Part shown: positions 1 through 8,344 of the stretch, one piece after another
Layout of the letters: each line of letters starts with the position of its first letter
Numbering within the stretch: the stretch's first letter is position 1
Assembly: GCA_002746415.1 (NCBI GenBank)
Contig: NVXD01000001.1
Span: 248,001 to 312,000 of the forward strand
Source: Flavobacteriaceae bacterium
GTDB taxonomy: Bacteria > Bacteroidota > Bacteroidia > Flavobacteriales > Flavobacteriaceae
Direction: 5' to 3'
DNA length: 64,000 nt
The notes under the pieces: model-generated
What the model saw: only the letters and a program-made list of their open reading frames with translations
Databases searched by the model: none
Told to the model about the DNA's origin: nothing
Position numbers and translations under genes: made by a program

Positions 1-1038
1 GGTTCTAAAATTGATGGCATGATAGATTCTTTGGACCAATTAGCGGCATTAAATGATCCTTTAGGTATAGAAAGGTTTCAGTTTACACATGAAAATGGCA
101 TGCACATCAGCAATAAAACTGCACCATTTGGGACCATTCTAATTATTTATGAATCTAGACCCGATGTTACTATTGAAGCTGCAGGCATTGCCTTTAAATC
201 TGGCAATAAAATCTTGCTTAAAGGAGGAAAAGAATCTCTTGAAAGCAATTTGGTATTGGTAAGCTTATGGCACAAAGCACTAAAGGAACACCATGCGCCT
301 GCTGATTGGGTTACCTATTTACAATACAATAGAACCGAAACACAGGGGTTCTTAGAAAACCCAACCCAAAAATTAGACCTTATTGTGCCACGTGGCGGAG
401 AACGTTTAATTGCCTTTGTAAAGCAGCATGCCAGCTGTCCGGTAATTGTAAGTGGTCGTGGTAACAACTTTTTGTTCGTTGACAAAGCAGCTGACGCAAA
501 AATGGCTCTGGATATTATCATTAATGCAAAAACAGCAAAAATATCTGCCTGTAATGCTTTGGATAAAGTATTGATTCATGCCGATTTTCCAAATAAAGAA
601 ATCTTCATTAAAGCATTGATTTCTGAATTGAAAAAGAAGGATGTTGAGATTTTAACCGATGGTGATTTGGATTCTTTTGAAGGCACTGAAAGAATATCTT
701 CTGAAGCCGTTTGGTTTGAAGAATTTTTGGATTATAAAATTGTTATCGGACAGGTTAAAAACCTGATGGAGGCTACTGAAAAAATAAACAAATATGGTGG
801 TGGGCATTCCGCAGTAATTGTGAGCAGCAACAATGAGACCGCAACTGTTTTTATGAATGCTGTAGATTCTGCTGCAGTATACCATAATGCGTCCACCCGT
901 TTTACAGATGGCTTTCAATTTGGATTGGGAGGAGAATTAGCCATAAGCACAGATAAATTACATCAAAGAGGACCAATGGGCTTGCAACATTTGGTGACCA
1001 ATAAATGGTATATTTTAGGTGATGGACAAATAAGATAA
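1..1038 (+). CDS. proA: Glutamate-5-semialdehyde dehydrogenase (gamma-glutamyl phosphate reductase), 5' end outside window
   Basis: Reduces L-glutamyl 5-phosphate to glutamate-5-semialdehyde with NADPH, the second step of cytoplasmic proline synthesis. The frame is open from base 1 (reads GSKIDG before the first Met at 19), so the gene enters from the left; about 345 residues are present against roughly 400-420 in the family, so about 60 N-terminal residues are missing. Visible are the aldehyde-dehydrogenase cofactor region (YESRPDVT, LLKGGKES), the catalytic Cys segment (KISACNALDKVLIH) and the family C-terminus (QFGLGGELAIST). proB follows 88 bases later in the same direction, which supports the proline assignment. 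High confidence. Confidence 0.96.
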   Translation, partial: GSKIDGMIDSLDQLAALNDPLGIERFQFTHENGMHISNKTAPFGTILIIYESRPDVTIEAAGIAFKSGNKILLKGGKESLESNLVLVSLWHKALKEHHAPADWVTYLQYNRTETQGFLENPTQKLDLIVPRGGERLIAFVKQHASCPVIVSGRGNNFLFVDKAADAKMALDIIINAKTAKISACNALDKVLIHADFPNKEIFIKALISELKKKDVEILTDGDLDSFEGTERISSEAVWFEEFLDYKIVIGQVKNLMEATEKINKYGGGHSAVIVSSNNETATVFMNAVDSAAVYHNASTRFTDGFQFGLGGELAISTDKLHQRGPMGLQHLVTNKWYILGDGQIR

Positions 1039-1126
1039 TCCATCCCCTTATTGCAACTTTAATTGAGTGAATACCTCCTCAAATGTTTCGAAATTTCGGG
1101 AGAGAGGTTATTGATAAGTAAGAAGT

Positions 1127-1891
1127 ATGAAAAGTAAAAAGAGAATTTTACTAAAAATTGGAACCAATACCTTAACCAAGGAAACAAATCATATTTCCAG
1201 AGGTAAGATTGAGGATATTGGTAGGCAAATAGCAGCTCTTAACGACAAATACGAATTTGTAATTGTAAGTTCTGGTGCTATTGCTGCTGCGAAACAATTT
1301 GTGAAATTAGAACATAAAGGGCAGGAAATAAAGGTGAAACAGGCCCTAGCAGCAATTGGTCAGCCTCACTTAATGAGAATGTTCCAAGAAAGTTTTAGGG
1401 AATTAGGATTAGGTACATCCCAATGTTTGCTCTCTTATTCAGATTTTGAAAAAACAGCTTCTAAAGCCAATATTAAAAATACTATTGATGTACTGGTCGA
1501 AAATAATTTCATTCCAATCATCAATGAAAATGATACCGTGGCTACGGATGAAATCAAGTTTGGTGACAATGATAAGCTAGCAGCTCTAACAGCAACACTA
1601 TTGCAAGTTGATTTATTAATTATTGCTACCAATACAGATGGCATTTACACCAAAGCGTCTCTAGAGAATGGAAATCCAAAAACAATCCTTTCGGTTTCCG
1701 ACCTCTCAGAATTAACGACCGAAATCAGCCATGAGAAATCCTCCCAAGGAACCGGAGGTATGCAATCCAAAATAGAGGCAATGACCATTGCAAAACAATC
1801 CAATATAGAAACTTGGATTGTTAACGGTCTAAAAGATAACTTTATCATCAGCGCAATTGATGGAACCAGTACTTATACTAAAATCAAATAA
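1127..1891 (+). CDS. proB: Glutamate 5-kinase (no PUA domain)
   Basis: Phosphorylates the gamma-carboxyl of glutamate to start proline synthesis. The 254-residue protein is only the amino-acid-kinase domain: KIGTNTLT at the N-terminus, a Ser-Ser-Gly-Ala nucleotide loop, the glutamate-binding NENDTVATDEIKFGDND segment near residues 134-150 and TGGMQSKIEA near 210. Many ProB proteins (about 370 residues) carry a C-terminal PUA domain; it is absent here, and the next gene starts one base after the stop, so this is the natural length. It sits between proA and argF', in a joint proline/arginine operon drawing on glutamate. Confidence 0.95.
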   Translation: MKSKKRILLKIGTNTLTKETNHISRGKIEDIGRQIAALNDKYEFVIVSSGAIAAAKQFVKLEHKGQEIKVKQALAAIGQPHLMRMFQESFRELGLGTSQCLLSYSDFEKTASKANIKNTIDVLVENNFIPIINENDTVATDEIKFGDNDKLAALTATLLQVDLLIIATNTDGIYTKASLENGNPKTILSVSDLSELTTEISHEKSSQGTGGMQSKIEAMTIAKQSNIETWIVNGLKDNFIISAIDGTSTYTKIK

Positions 1892-1892
1892 T

Positions 1893-2834
1893 ATGAAAAA
1901 TTATTTGTCTGTAAACGATATTGACAACCTTTCTGATTGGGTCAAGGAGGCTCGGAATTTAAAAGCCAATCCAAATCAATTTAAAGCATTGGGTGAAGGA
2001 AAAACAATTTGCCTTTTATTCTTTAACAACAGTCTAAGAACACGACTGAGCACTCAAAAAGCAGCAATTCATCTTGGCATGGATGTTATTGTTATGAATT
2101 TTGGCGGTGAAGGTTGGGCCTTGGAGTATAACGATGGCACTGTAATGGACCAAGGAAAAGCGGAACACGTAAAAGAAGCGGCCCAAGTTGTATCACAATA
2201 TGCAGACATCATTGCTATAAGAGCTTTTGCCTCATTGACAGACAAGAAAAAAGATGAATCTGAAGAGGTATTAAATGCTTTTAAAAAATATGCCACAGTG
2301 CCTATTGTAAACATGGAAAGCTCAATTAGCCACCCTTTACAAGCCTTAGCAGATGCCATTACTTTAGATGAAGTAAGTACAAAGAAAAAACCCAAAGTGG
2401 TACTATCGTGGGCTCCACATCCTAGAGCTTTGCCGCATGCGGTTGCCAATTCCTTTGTTGAAATGATGCAATTGCAAAATGCTGATTTTGTAATTACACA
2501 CCCTAAAGGATATGAATTGGATTCACGAATTACGAAAGGCGCACATATTGAGCACAACCAAAACAAAGCGTTTGAAAATGCTGACTTTGTATATGTAAAA
2601 AACTGGAGCAGCTATTCCGATTATGGTAAAGTATTGAGTGAAGATAAAGAATGGACCATTACCAAAGAGAAACTGGGCAATGCTAAATTCATGCATTGTT
2701 TGCCAGTACGTAGAAATATTGTTGTAGCTGATGCTGTCTTAGATAGTGAACAGAGTTTAGTAATTGAACAAGCAAATAACAGAACCTATTCTGCACAGAC
2801 AGTTTTGAAGAAAATATTGGAAAGCCTTCCTTAG
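1893..2834 (+). CDS. argF': N-acetylornithine / N-succinylornithine carbamoyltransferase
   Basis: Transfers a carbamoyl group to an acylated ornithine, giving acylcitrulline, in the variant arginine route known from Bacteroides and Xanthomonas. The carbamoyl-phosphate loop reads FFNNSLRTRLST (about residues 43-54) instead of the classical STRT, and the tail has FMHCLPVRRN. I start at the ATG at 1893 (MKNYLSVND), immediately after the proB stop; a longer in-frame reading from 1857 would overlap proB by 35 bases. About 313 residues. Whether the substrate is acetyl- or succinylornithine cannot be settled by eye. The neighbouring argB and M20 deacetylase complete the acylated-intermediate route. 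Confidence 0.9.
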   Translation: MKNYLSVNDIDNLSDWVKEARNLKANPNQFKALGEGKTICLLFFNNSLRTRLSTQKAAIHLGMDVIVMNFGGEGWALEYNDGTVMDQGKAEHVKEAAQVVSQYADIIAIRAFASLTDKKKDESEEVLNAFKKYATVPIVNMESSISHPLQALADAITLDEVSTKKKPKVVLSWAPHPRALPHAVANSFVEMMQLQNADFVITHPKGYELDSRITKGAHIEHNQNKAFENADFVYVKNWSSYSDYGKVLSEDKEWTITKEKLGNAKFMHCLPVRRNIVVADAVLDSEQSLVIEQANNRTYSAQTVLKKILESLP

Positions 2835-2864
2835 TTCCTCCGTAGGGGTCTGAGAAATTAAAAA

Positions 2865-3617
2865 ATGAAAATGAAACTTAAAGATAAAGTCTGTATAGTT
2901 ACTGGAGCAACAAGTGGTATGGGAAAGGCCATATCGGAAGCTTTTGCAAAGGAAGGAGCTAAACTAATTCTTTCAGGACGAAATGTGGAAAGAGGAGAAG
3001 CGCTAGTCAGTCAATTAAAAAATTCAATTTTTATTTCTGGAGATATAAGTGAAGAAGCAACTAATGAAAAGCTGGTGAAAGCAGCTATTACAAATTTTGG
3101 AAAACTAGATATTATATCCCTTAATGCTGGTGTTTTAGGGCTAGGAAATGTTGTGGACCTCTCTATTTCAACATGGCACCATACCTTGAATACCAATTTA
3201 AGTTCCATATTTTATCTATCCAAATATGCCCTTCCATATTTATTGAAAGCAAATGAGGGCAACATCCTGATTAATTCATCTATTGCAGCGTTTAAAAGTT
3301 TTCCAAATCACCCAGCGTATTGTGCTTCAAAGGCAGCAGCATTGGCATTAATGAAGCAAATGGCTGTAGAATACGCGCCAAAGATAAGAGTAAATGCAAT
3401 GTGCCCTGGCCCTGTCAACACACCATTATTATGGGATTCGGCCAAAGCTTTTGAAAACATTGATGCAGCAGTAGAAAATGCTAAAAATGCTACTTTGCTA
3501 CAAAGGTTGGGTACTCCTGAAGATATTGCCAAATTAGCTCTTTTTCTTGTATCGGAAGATTCTAATTGGATAACGGGAAGCGCAATAACCATTGATGGAG
3601 GAATACTAAATTCATAA
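2865..3617 (+). CDS. SDR-family NAD(P)-dependent oxidoreductase, substrate unknown
   Basis: Classical short-chain dehydrogenase of 250 residues. The Rossmann motif TGATSGMG lies near residues 14-21, the NAG motif (LNAGVLG) near 90, the catalytic Ser in INSSIAAF near 140, and the catalytic pair YCASK near residue 153. The tail SNWITGSAITIDGG is typical of FabG/glucose-dehydrogenase-like members. It lies between argF' (30-base gap) and argB (14-base gap), so it is probably cotranscribed with the arginine genes, although no step of arginine synthesis needs an SDR. It could be a passenger or act on a related semialdehyde; the sequence does not tell. Confidence 0.85.
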   Translation: MKMKLKDKVCIVTGATSGMGKAISEAFAKEGAKLILSGRNVERGEALVSQLKNSIFISGDISEEATNEKLVKAAITNFGKLDIISLNAGVLGLGNVVDLSISTWHHTLNTNLSSIFYLSKYALPYLLKANEGNILINSSIAAFKSFPNHPAYCASKAAALALMKQMAVEYAPKIRVNAMCPGPVNTPLLWDSAKAFENIDAAVENAKNATLLQRLGTPEDIAKLALFLVSEDSNWITGSAITIDGGILNS

Positions 3618-3631
3618 CTTTAACAAAGAAC

Positions 3632-4411
3632 ATGAAACCAAAATTAGCTATAGTAAAAATTGGCGGAAACGTCATCGAGAACAAAACAGAGCTAGCAAAG
3701 TTCTTATCTTCGTTCTCCCTGATGGCTGAACCAAAAATATTGGTGCACGGTGGCGGGAAATTGGCCACAGAATTGGGTAAAAAACTGGGCATAGCATCCA
3801 AAATGGTGGGTGGTAGAAGAATTACTGATGCCCAAAGCCTAGAATTGATTACCATGGTTTATGCTGGCTTGGCTAATAAAAATATTGTAGCGCAATTACA
3901 AGCGAAGCACTGCAACGCCATTGGACTTTCAGGTGCAGATGGAAACAGCATACAAGCACACAAAAGACCAGTAAAAGAAATAGATTTTGGTTTTGTTGGG
4001 GATATTGACGGAGTAAATGAGGAGACAATCTCCAACCTTCTTAAAGTGGGTTTCGTACCTGTTTTCTGTGCCATGTCACATGATGGCAAGGGGCAATTGT
4101 TAAATACAAATGCAGATACCATAGCATCGGAAATTGCAATTGGAATGAGCAATGAATATGAAACAACTTTATATTATTGCTTTGAAAAGAAAGGTGTACT
4201 ACTAGATGTGGAAAACGATGACTCGGTGGTAAAACACATCAACTCAGAAACCTATCAAGAATTATTAGAAAAGAAAATAATTGCAGATGGTATGCTTCCA
4301 AAAATGCACAATTGCTTTCATGCACTAAACAACAATGTACAAAAAGTATGTATTGGTGATGTCTCCATGTTAGCTACCAAATCGACCTTATTTACAACCT
4401 TGACCTTATGA
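3632..4411 (+). CDS. argB: Acetylglutamate (or succinylglutamate) kinase
   Basis: Phosphorylates N-acyl-glutamate, the second step of arginine synthesis. The amino-acid-kinase fold is visible: IVKIGGNVIE at the N-terminus, the glycine loop LVHGGGKLATELGKKLGI (about residues 38-55), GLSGADGNSI near 104, NTNADTIASEIAIGM near 152 and the C-terminal GMLPKMHNCFHAL. 259 residues is a normal length. The stop overlaps the next start as ATGA (4408-4411), indicating translational coupling to the deacetylase. In organisms using succinylornithine carbamoyltransferase the enzyme may prefer the succinyl substrate; this cannot be resolved here. Confidence 0.92.
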   Translation: MKPKLAIVKIGGNVIENKTELAKFLSSFSLMAEPKILVHGGGKLATELGKKLGIASKMVGGRRITDAQSLELITMVYAGLANKNIVAQLQAKHCNAIGLSGADGNSIQAHKRPVKEIDFGFVGDIDGVNEETISNLLKVGFVPVFCAMSHDGKGQLLNTNADTIASEIAIGMSNEYETTLYYCFEKKGVLLDVENDDSVVKHINSETYQELLEKKIIADGMLPKMHNCFHALNNNVQKVCIGDVSMLATKSTLFTTLTL

Positions 4412-5478
4412 GCAATTCACAAAACATATTAACCCAAGACGCAATAGTGCTGCTAAAAAAATTGATATCCATTCAGTCTTTTTCAACAGAAGAGGATAAA
4501 ACAGCAGCTGCAATTGAAGAATGGTTCACAGTGCATCAAATTTCATTCAAGAGAGAACAGAACAATGTATACGCTTTCAACAAACATTTTGATGAAAGCA
4601 AGCCTACACTCTTGCTCAATTCTCACCATGATACGGTAAAACCAAATTCTGCTTACGCTAAGGACCCCTTTCAACCACATGTAGAAGATGGTAAATTATT
4701 TGGCTTGGGAAGTAATGATGCAGGTGGTTGTTTGGTTTCACTCCTAGCAACATTTACACATTTCTATGCTGCTGAGAATTTAAACCATAATATTATTATT
4801 GTAGCTTCTGCAGAGGAAGAGAACTCAGGCCCCAAGGGATTGAACAGTATGCTTCCTATACTACCAAAAATTGATGTCGCCATTGTGGGAGAACCCACAT
4901 TAATGAACTTGGCGATTGCTGAAAAAGGTTTGGTAGTTTTTGATGCTGAAGTGAAAGGGACCCCTTCCCATGCGGCACACCCCAATGATGACAATGCACT
5001 TTACAACAGCATAAAGGTATTGGAATGGTTTAAAAATTATTCGTTTGACAAGGTTTCTGAAGTTTTGGGAGAAGTAAAACTTACAGTAACCCAAATCAAT
5101 GGCGGGAGCCAACACAATGTAGTGCCTGCTAAAGTAGATATGGTTATTGACGTTCGTGTAAACGATTGCTACAGCAACAAAGAAATTGCGGCTATTTTAA
5201 AAAAAGAAGCCCCTTGTACTCTAAAACCACGATCATTACGATTAAATTCGTCAGCAATAGATAAAAATCATGCCTTGGTATCCTCTGGATTAGCATTGGG
5301 AAGAACACCATATGGTTCTCCTACCCTATCAGACCAGGCGGCTTTAAGTTGTCAGTCTTTAAAATTGGGGCCTGGTGATAGTACACGCTCGCATTCGGCT
5401 GACGAATTTATTTATGTAAAAGAAATTGAAGAAGGAATAGACATATATATTAAAATATTAAACGGGTTTCTTCTGTGA
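4408..5478 (+). CDS. argE: M20-family deacylase, probable acetylornithine/acetylcitrulline deacetylase
   Basis: Zinc-dependent M20 amidohydrolase of 356 residues. Metal-binding motifs are visible: NSHHDTV (His74, Asp75), GLGSNDAGG (bridging Asp104), then SAEEENSGPKG with the catalytic and metal Glu residues. The dimerisation lid follows (AEKGLVVFDAEVKGTPSHAAHPNDDNA split by the family His), and a final metal His is in TRSHSADEF. Because the operon has an N-acylornithine carbamoyltransferase, the natural substrate is probably N-acylcitrulline rather than acetylornithine; that is inference from pathway logic. It overlaps argB by four bases. Confidence 0.85.
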   Translation: MSNSQNILTQDAIVLLKKLISIQSFSTEEDKTAAAIEEWFTVHQISFKREQNNVYAFNKHFDESKPTLLLNSHHDTVKPNSAYAKDPFQPHVEDGKLFGLGSNDAGGCLVSLLATFTHFYAAENLNHNIIIVASAEEENSGPKGLNSMLPILPKIDVAIVGEPTLMNLAIAEKGLVVFDAEVKGTPSHAAHPNDDNALYNSIKVLEWFKNYSFDKVSEVLGEVKLTVTQINGGSQHNVVPAKVDMVIDVRVNDCYSNKEIAAILKKEAPCTLKPRSLRLNSSAIDKNHALVSSGLALGRTPYGSPTLSDQAALSCQSLKLGPGDSTRSHSADEFIYVKEIEEGIDIYIKILNGFLL

Positions 5479-5623
5479 AATTATTAAGTGCAAGTGCAAG
5501 TTCGAATTTGTTAGCTTTAAAAATTGAACTTGTTACTTTAAAAAAAATTAATACTCATTCAAGTGAAGTCATGAACAATCAAATAGCATCATGGCTCACC
5601 AAGAACGACTAAATGGAATTAAA

Positions 5624-6907
5624 ATGAAACTCTGGGACAAAGGATTTAGTACCGATAAAAAAATAGATCACTTTACTGTAGGCAATGATAGAGAGTTAGA
5701 TATGCTTTTAGCCAAGTATGATGTAATTGCTTCCAAGGCACATGCAAAAATGCTAGGTAAAATTGGATTGTTATCAGAAAAAGAAACTTCTGATTTGGTT
5801 ACAGAATTGAACAATATTGACAAATCCATTGCAGAGGGCACTTTCATCATTGAGGATTCTTTCGAAGATATGCACTCCAAAATAGAATTTCTACTGACAG
5901 AAAAATTGGGTGATACTGGCAAAAAAATACACACAGCTAGATCCAGAAACGATCAAGTTTTGGTGGCCATGCATCTGTACCTTAAAGATGAATTGACGGA
6001 GATAAAAAATCAGACTGCCGCCTTATTCAATTTACTATTGGATTTAGCAGAGGAGCATAAATCTGTCTTACTTCCAGGATACACACATTTACAAATTGCG
6101 ATGCCTTCCTCATTTGGACTTTGGTTTTCTGCCTATGCAGAAAGTTTAGTGGATGATTTATATTTTATCAATGCAGCATACAAAGTAGCAGACCAAAACC
6201 CTTTGGGAAGTGCAGCTGGTTATGGAAGCTCTTTCCCAATAGATAGAAACTTTACCACAAAAGAAATGGGATTTGAAACCATGAAGTACAATGTGGTAGC
6301 TGCACAAATGGGCAGAGGAAAGGTAGAAAAAGCCACCGCTTTTGGTATGAGCAGTATAGGTGCAACAATATCTAAAATGGCGATGGATATCTGTTTGTAT
6401 ATGAGTCAGAATTTTAATTTCATCTCTTTTCCAGATGAATTGACCACGGGCAGTAGTATAATGCCTCACAAAAAAAATCCTGATGTTTTTGAGTTGATCA
6501 GAGCCAAATGCAATAAAATTCAATCTGTTCCCAATCAATTGATTTTGATTACCAATAATCTTCCAAGTGGCTATCATAGAGATTTACAATTGGTTAAAGA
6601 AGTGATTGTACCTGCAATTCAGGATTTAAAGGCATGTTTGGAGTTGTTGACTTTCAGCCTAAAAGAAATAAAAGTCAACAAGGGCATATTGGAAGACCCA
6701 AAATACGATTACCTGTTTAGCGTGGATACTTTAAACGAACTGGTCCAAAACGGAATGCCATTTAGAGATGCCTATAAAAAAATGGGCATAGAAATAAACG
6801 AAGGGACATTTAGTCCAAAAAGAGACATAAAGCATACTCATGATGGCAGTCTAGGAAATCTTTGTTTAAGTGAGATTAGAAAGAAAATGAACAAAGCACT
6901 TGCTTAA
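5624..6907 (+). CDS. argH: Argininosuccinate lyase
   Basis: Splits argininosuccinate to arginine and fumarate, the last step of arginine synthesis. The fumarase/aspartase-superfamily signature GSSIMPHKKNP is present near residue 280, with HTARSRNDQV near 105 and PLGSAAGYGSSFP near 195. I start at MKLWDKGFSTDKK (5624), matching the usual N-terminus; a start at 5591 would add 11 residues. About 427 residues, slightly shorter than many ArgH proteins (about 460) because the C-terminal swap region is compact. The gap from argE is 145 bases, so an internal promoter is possible. Confidence 0.95.
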   Translation: MKLWDKGFSTDKKIDHFTVGNDRELDMLLAKYDVIASKAHAKMLGKIGLLSEKETSDLVTELNNIDKSIAEGTFIIEDSFEDMHSKIEFLLTEKLGDTGKKIHTARSRNDQVLVAMHLYLKDELTEIKNQTAALFNLLLDLAEEHKSVLLPGYTHLQIAMPSSFGLWFSAYAESLVDDLYFINAAYKVADQNPLGSAAGYGSSFPIDRNFTTKEMGFETMKYNVVAAQMGRGKVEKATAFGMSSIGATISKMAMDICLYMSQNFNFISFPDELTTGSSIMPHKKNPDVFELIRAKCNKIQSVPNQLILITNNLPSGYHRDLQLVKEVIVPAIQDLKACLELLTFSLKEIKVNKGILEDPKYDYLFSVDTLNELVQNGMPFRDAYKKMGIEINEGTFSPKRDIKHTHDGSLGNLCLSEIRKKMNKALA

Positions 6908-6923
6908 ATTGATATATTTTTTC

Positions 6924-6951
6924 TAAATACAGTGCCTTTCTGTTGTATTTA
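6924..6951 (+). terminator. Weak hairpin downstream of argH
   Basis: TAAATACA (6924-6931) pairs perfectly with TGTATTTA (6944-6951) around a 12-base loop, 17 bases after the argH stop. There is no clear T-run after it, so termination is only a suggestion. Confidence 0.35.
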
Positions 6952-6960
6952 TAAACAGAA

Positions 6961-7455
6961 ATGGACGAATCGGAACATATTGAACGTTTGGCTGAAGCAG
7001 AAATTCGGCTTTCCTACTTTTTAGCAGAACAGATAAAAAACGCCACTCCCCATTTTTTGTATCAGTAGTTTGGCAAATTACATCTAAACAATGCTGGTGA
7101 CCCATGAGTGCTATATGTGGGTACACATGACACCACCATAAGTGGATCAAGAAATGATTTTTTAGCCTTGAATCTATGGTACGTTTTCCAAAAAAAGGGA
7201 GCAAAAGTTTTTAAAGAAGAAGGGAAGCAATGCATTAAAAATGCAACCTACTTGACCCAAAAACTAAAGGAAAATGAAGCATCCCAATGTTGGCCATTTT
7301 CCAAATCAAACCATTGTTCCTTTTAAAAAGCCCGACTCAAAATTAGTTAGTAAATACCAACTTGCTACCCAAGATGATATTGCTCATATTGTGGTGATGC
7401 AGCATATTACAAAATCCAGGAAGATACCTTTTGTAGGGAGTTGGGTGGAAATCAA
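6961..7455 (+). pseudogene. Remnant of a PLP-dependent histidine/aromatic-type decarboxylase
   Basis: One frame starts MDESEHIERLAEAEIR and runs through FGKLHLNNAGDP, which matches the N-terminal 'LHLNNxGDP' region of bacterial PLP histidine decarboxylases. It then passes straight to VGTHDTTISGSRND, matching the family C-terminal 'DTTISGSRNG' segment. The central part holding the cofactor lysine is missing. In-frame stops lie at 7066-7068 (TAG) and 7105-7107 (TGA). A frameshift near 7300 moves the homology to another frame (IVPFKKPDSKLVSKYQLAT, IAHIVVMQHITK). The end decays just before the convergent rluB-like stop. Assignment to the decarboxylase family rests on recalled motifs; no active enzyme can be made. 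Confidence 0.75.
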
Positions 7456-7459
7456 TACG

Positions 7460-8302
7460 CTACTTTATCACCGCCAAATTAATCACTTCTTGTGCAGTAA
7501 GGTTACGCCAATGTCCGCGCGGAAGGTCTTTTTTGGTAAGTCCGGCATAAACCACACGATCCAACTTTACAACATCATACTCCAAATGTTCAAAAATACG
7601 ACGCACTATATTGTTCCTGCTACTAAAAATCTCTAAACCAATCTCTCTTTTGGGTGCGTTAACCACATAACTAATTTCTGCAACCCTGACCAAACTATCT
7701 TCTACAGTTAATCCGTCTTTAATTTTTTTAAAATCTTCTGAACGTAAATCCCTATTCAATTCTACATGATAAATTTTACGTAATCCGTTTTTGGGTCTTG
7801 CAAGCCTAGTTATCATTTCACCATCATTGGTGAACAATATTAATCCTGTTGTAGCTTTTTCTAATTTACCAATAGGATATAATGTTGATTTTGAAGCACC
7901 TACAACCAATTGTGCTGCAGTTCGCCTACCCCTACCATCTTTTGTAGTTGTTGCAAAATCCTTGGGTTTATTCAATAAGATATATTCCTTTTTTTCTGGG
8001 TTCAGAAGACGTCCATCAAATTTAACAACATCCTTCAGCTTTACCTTATACCCCATTTCTGTAATAGGTTTCCCATTTACAGTTACATTTCCAGAAGAAA
8101 TATAGATATCAGCATCCCTTCTAGAACATACCCCAGAATTGGCCACATATTTATTCAACCTAATTAAATCAGGATCTGAAGCCTGTTTAGGAGCAGTACT
8201 TCTTTTTGACGAAGGTTTCCCTTCATTGTATTTCCGCTTTCTATAATTTCCTTCCTCCTTGCTTGAAGATTTTCTATCCTTATTATAGTCTGACCTGCCC
8301 AT
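7460..8302 (-). CDS. RsuA/RluB-family rRNA pseudouridine synthase with altered catalytic motif
   Basis: Would convert a specific rRNA uridine to pseudouridine. The first 65 residues are a basic, low-complexity Lys/Ser/Arg tail; an S4 RNA-binding domain follows (LIRLNKYVANSGVCSRRDADIYI, about residues 47-105) and then the catalytic domain to residue 280. The family motif GRLDxxTxGLLLxTNDG appears as GKLEKATTGLILFTNDG, so the catalytic Asp is Glu148 and the preceding Arg is Lys. All other conserved surroundings (KIYHVEL, GRWREIG-like tail PRGHWRNLTAQE) are intact. It may be inactive, slow, or use Glu; see findings. Stop lies next to the convergent pseudogene. Confidence 0.85.
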   Translation of the reverse strand: MGRSDYNKDRKSSSKEEGNYRKRKYNEGKPSSKRSTAPKQASDPDLIRLNKYVANSGVCSRRDADIYISSGNVTVNGKPITEMGYKVKLKDVVKFDGRLLNPEKKEYILLNKPKDFATTTKDGRGRRTAAQLVVGASKSTLYPIGKLEKATTGLILFTNDGEMITRLARPKNGLRKIYHVELNRDLRSEDFKKIKDGLTVEDSLVRVAEISYVVNAPKREIGLEIFSSRNNIVRRIFEHLEYDVVKLDRVVYAGLTKKDLPRGHWRNLTAQEVINLAVIK

Positions 8303-8344
8303 GTTTTAAATTTTCGGCAAAGGTAGTCAAAGGTTTTTGGATTT

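Noticed and set aside
2069-2566. 165-aa ORF antisense to argF'
   Set aside because: Lies wholly inside a well-supported gene, with odd Cys/Ser-rich composition and no family motif.
7108-7636. Two overlapping short + strand ORFs as real genes
   Set aside because: They are pieces of one decayed decarboxylase split by stops and a frameshift, and the second runs into the end of the pseudouridine synthase gene on the other strand.
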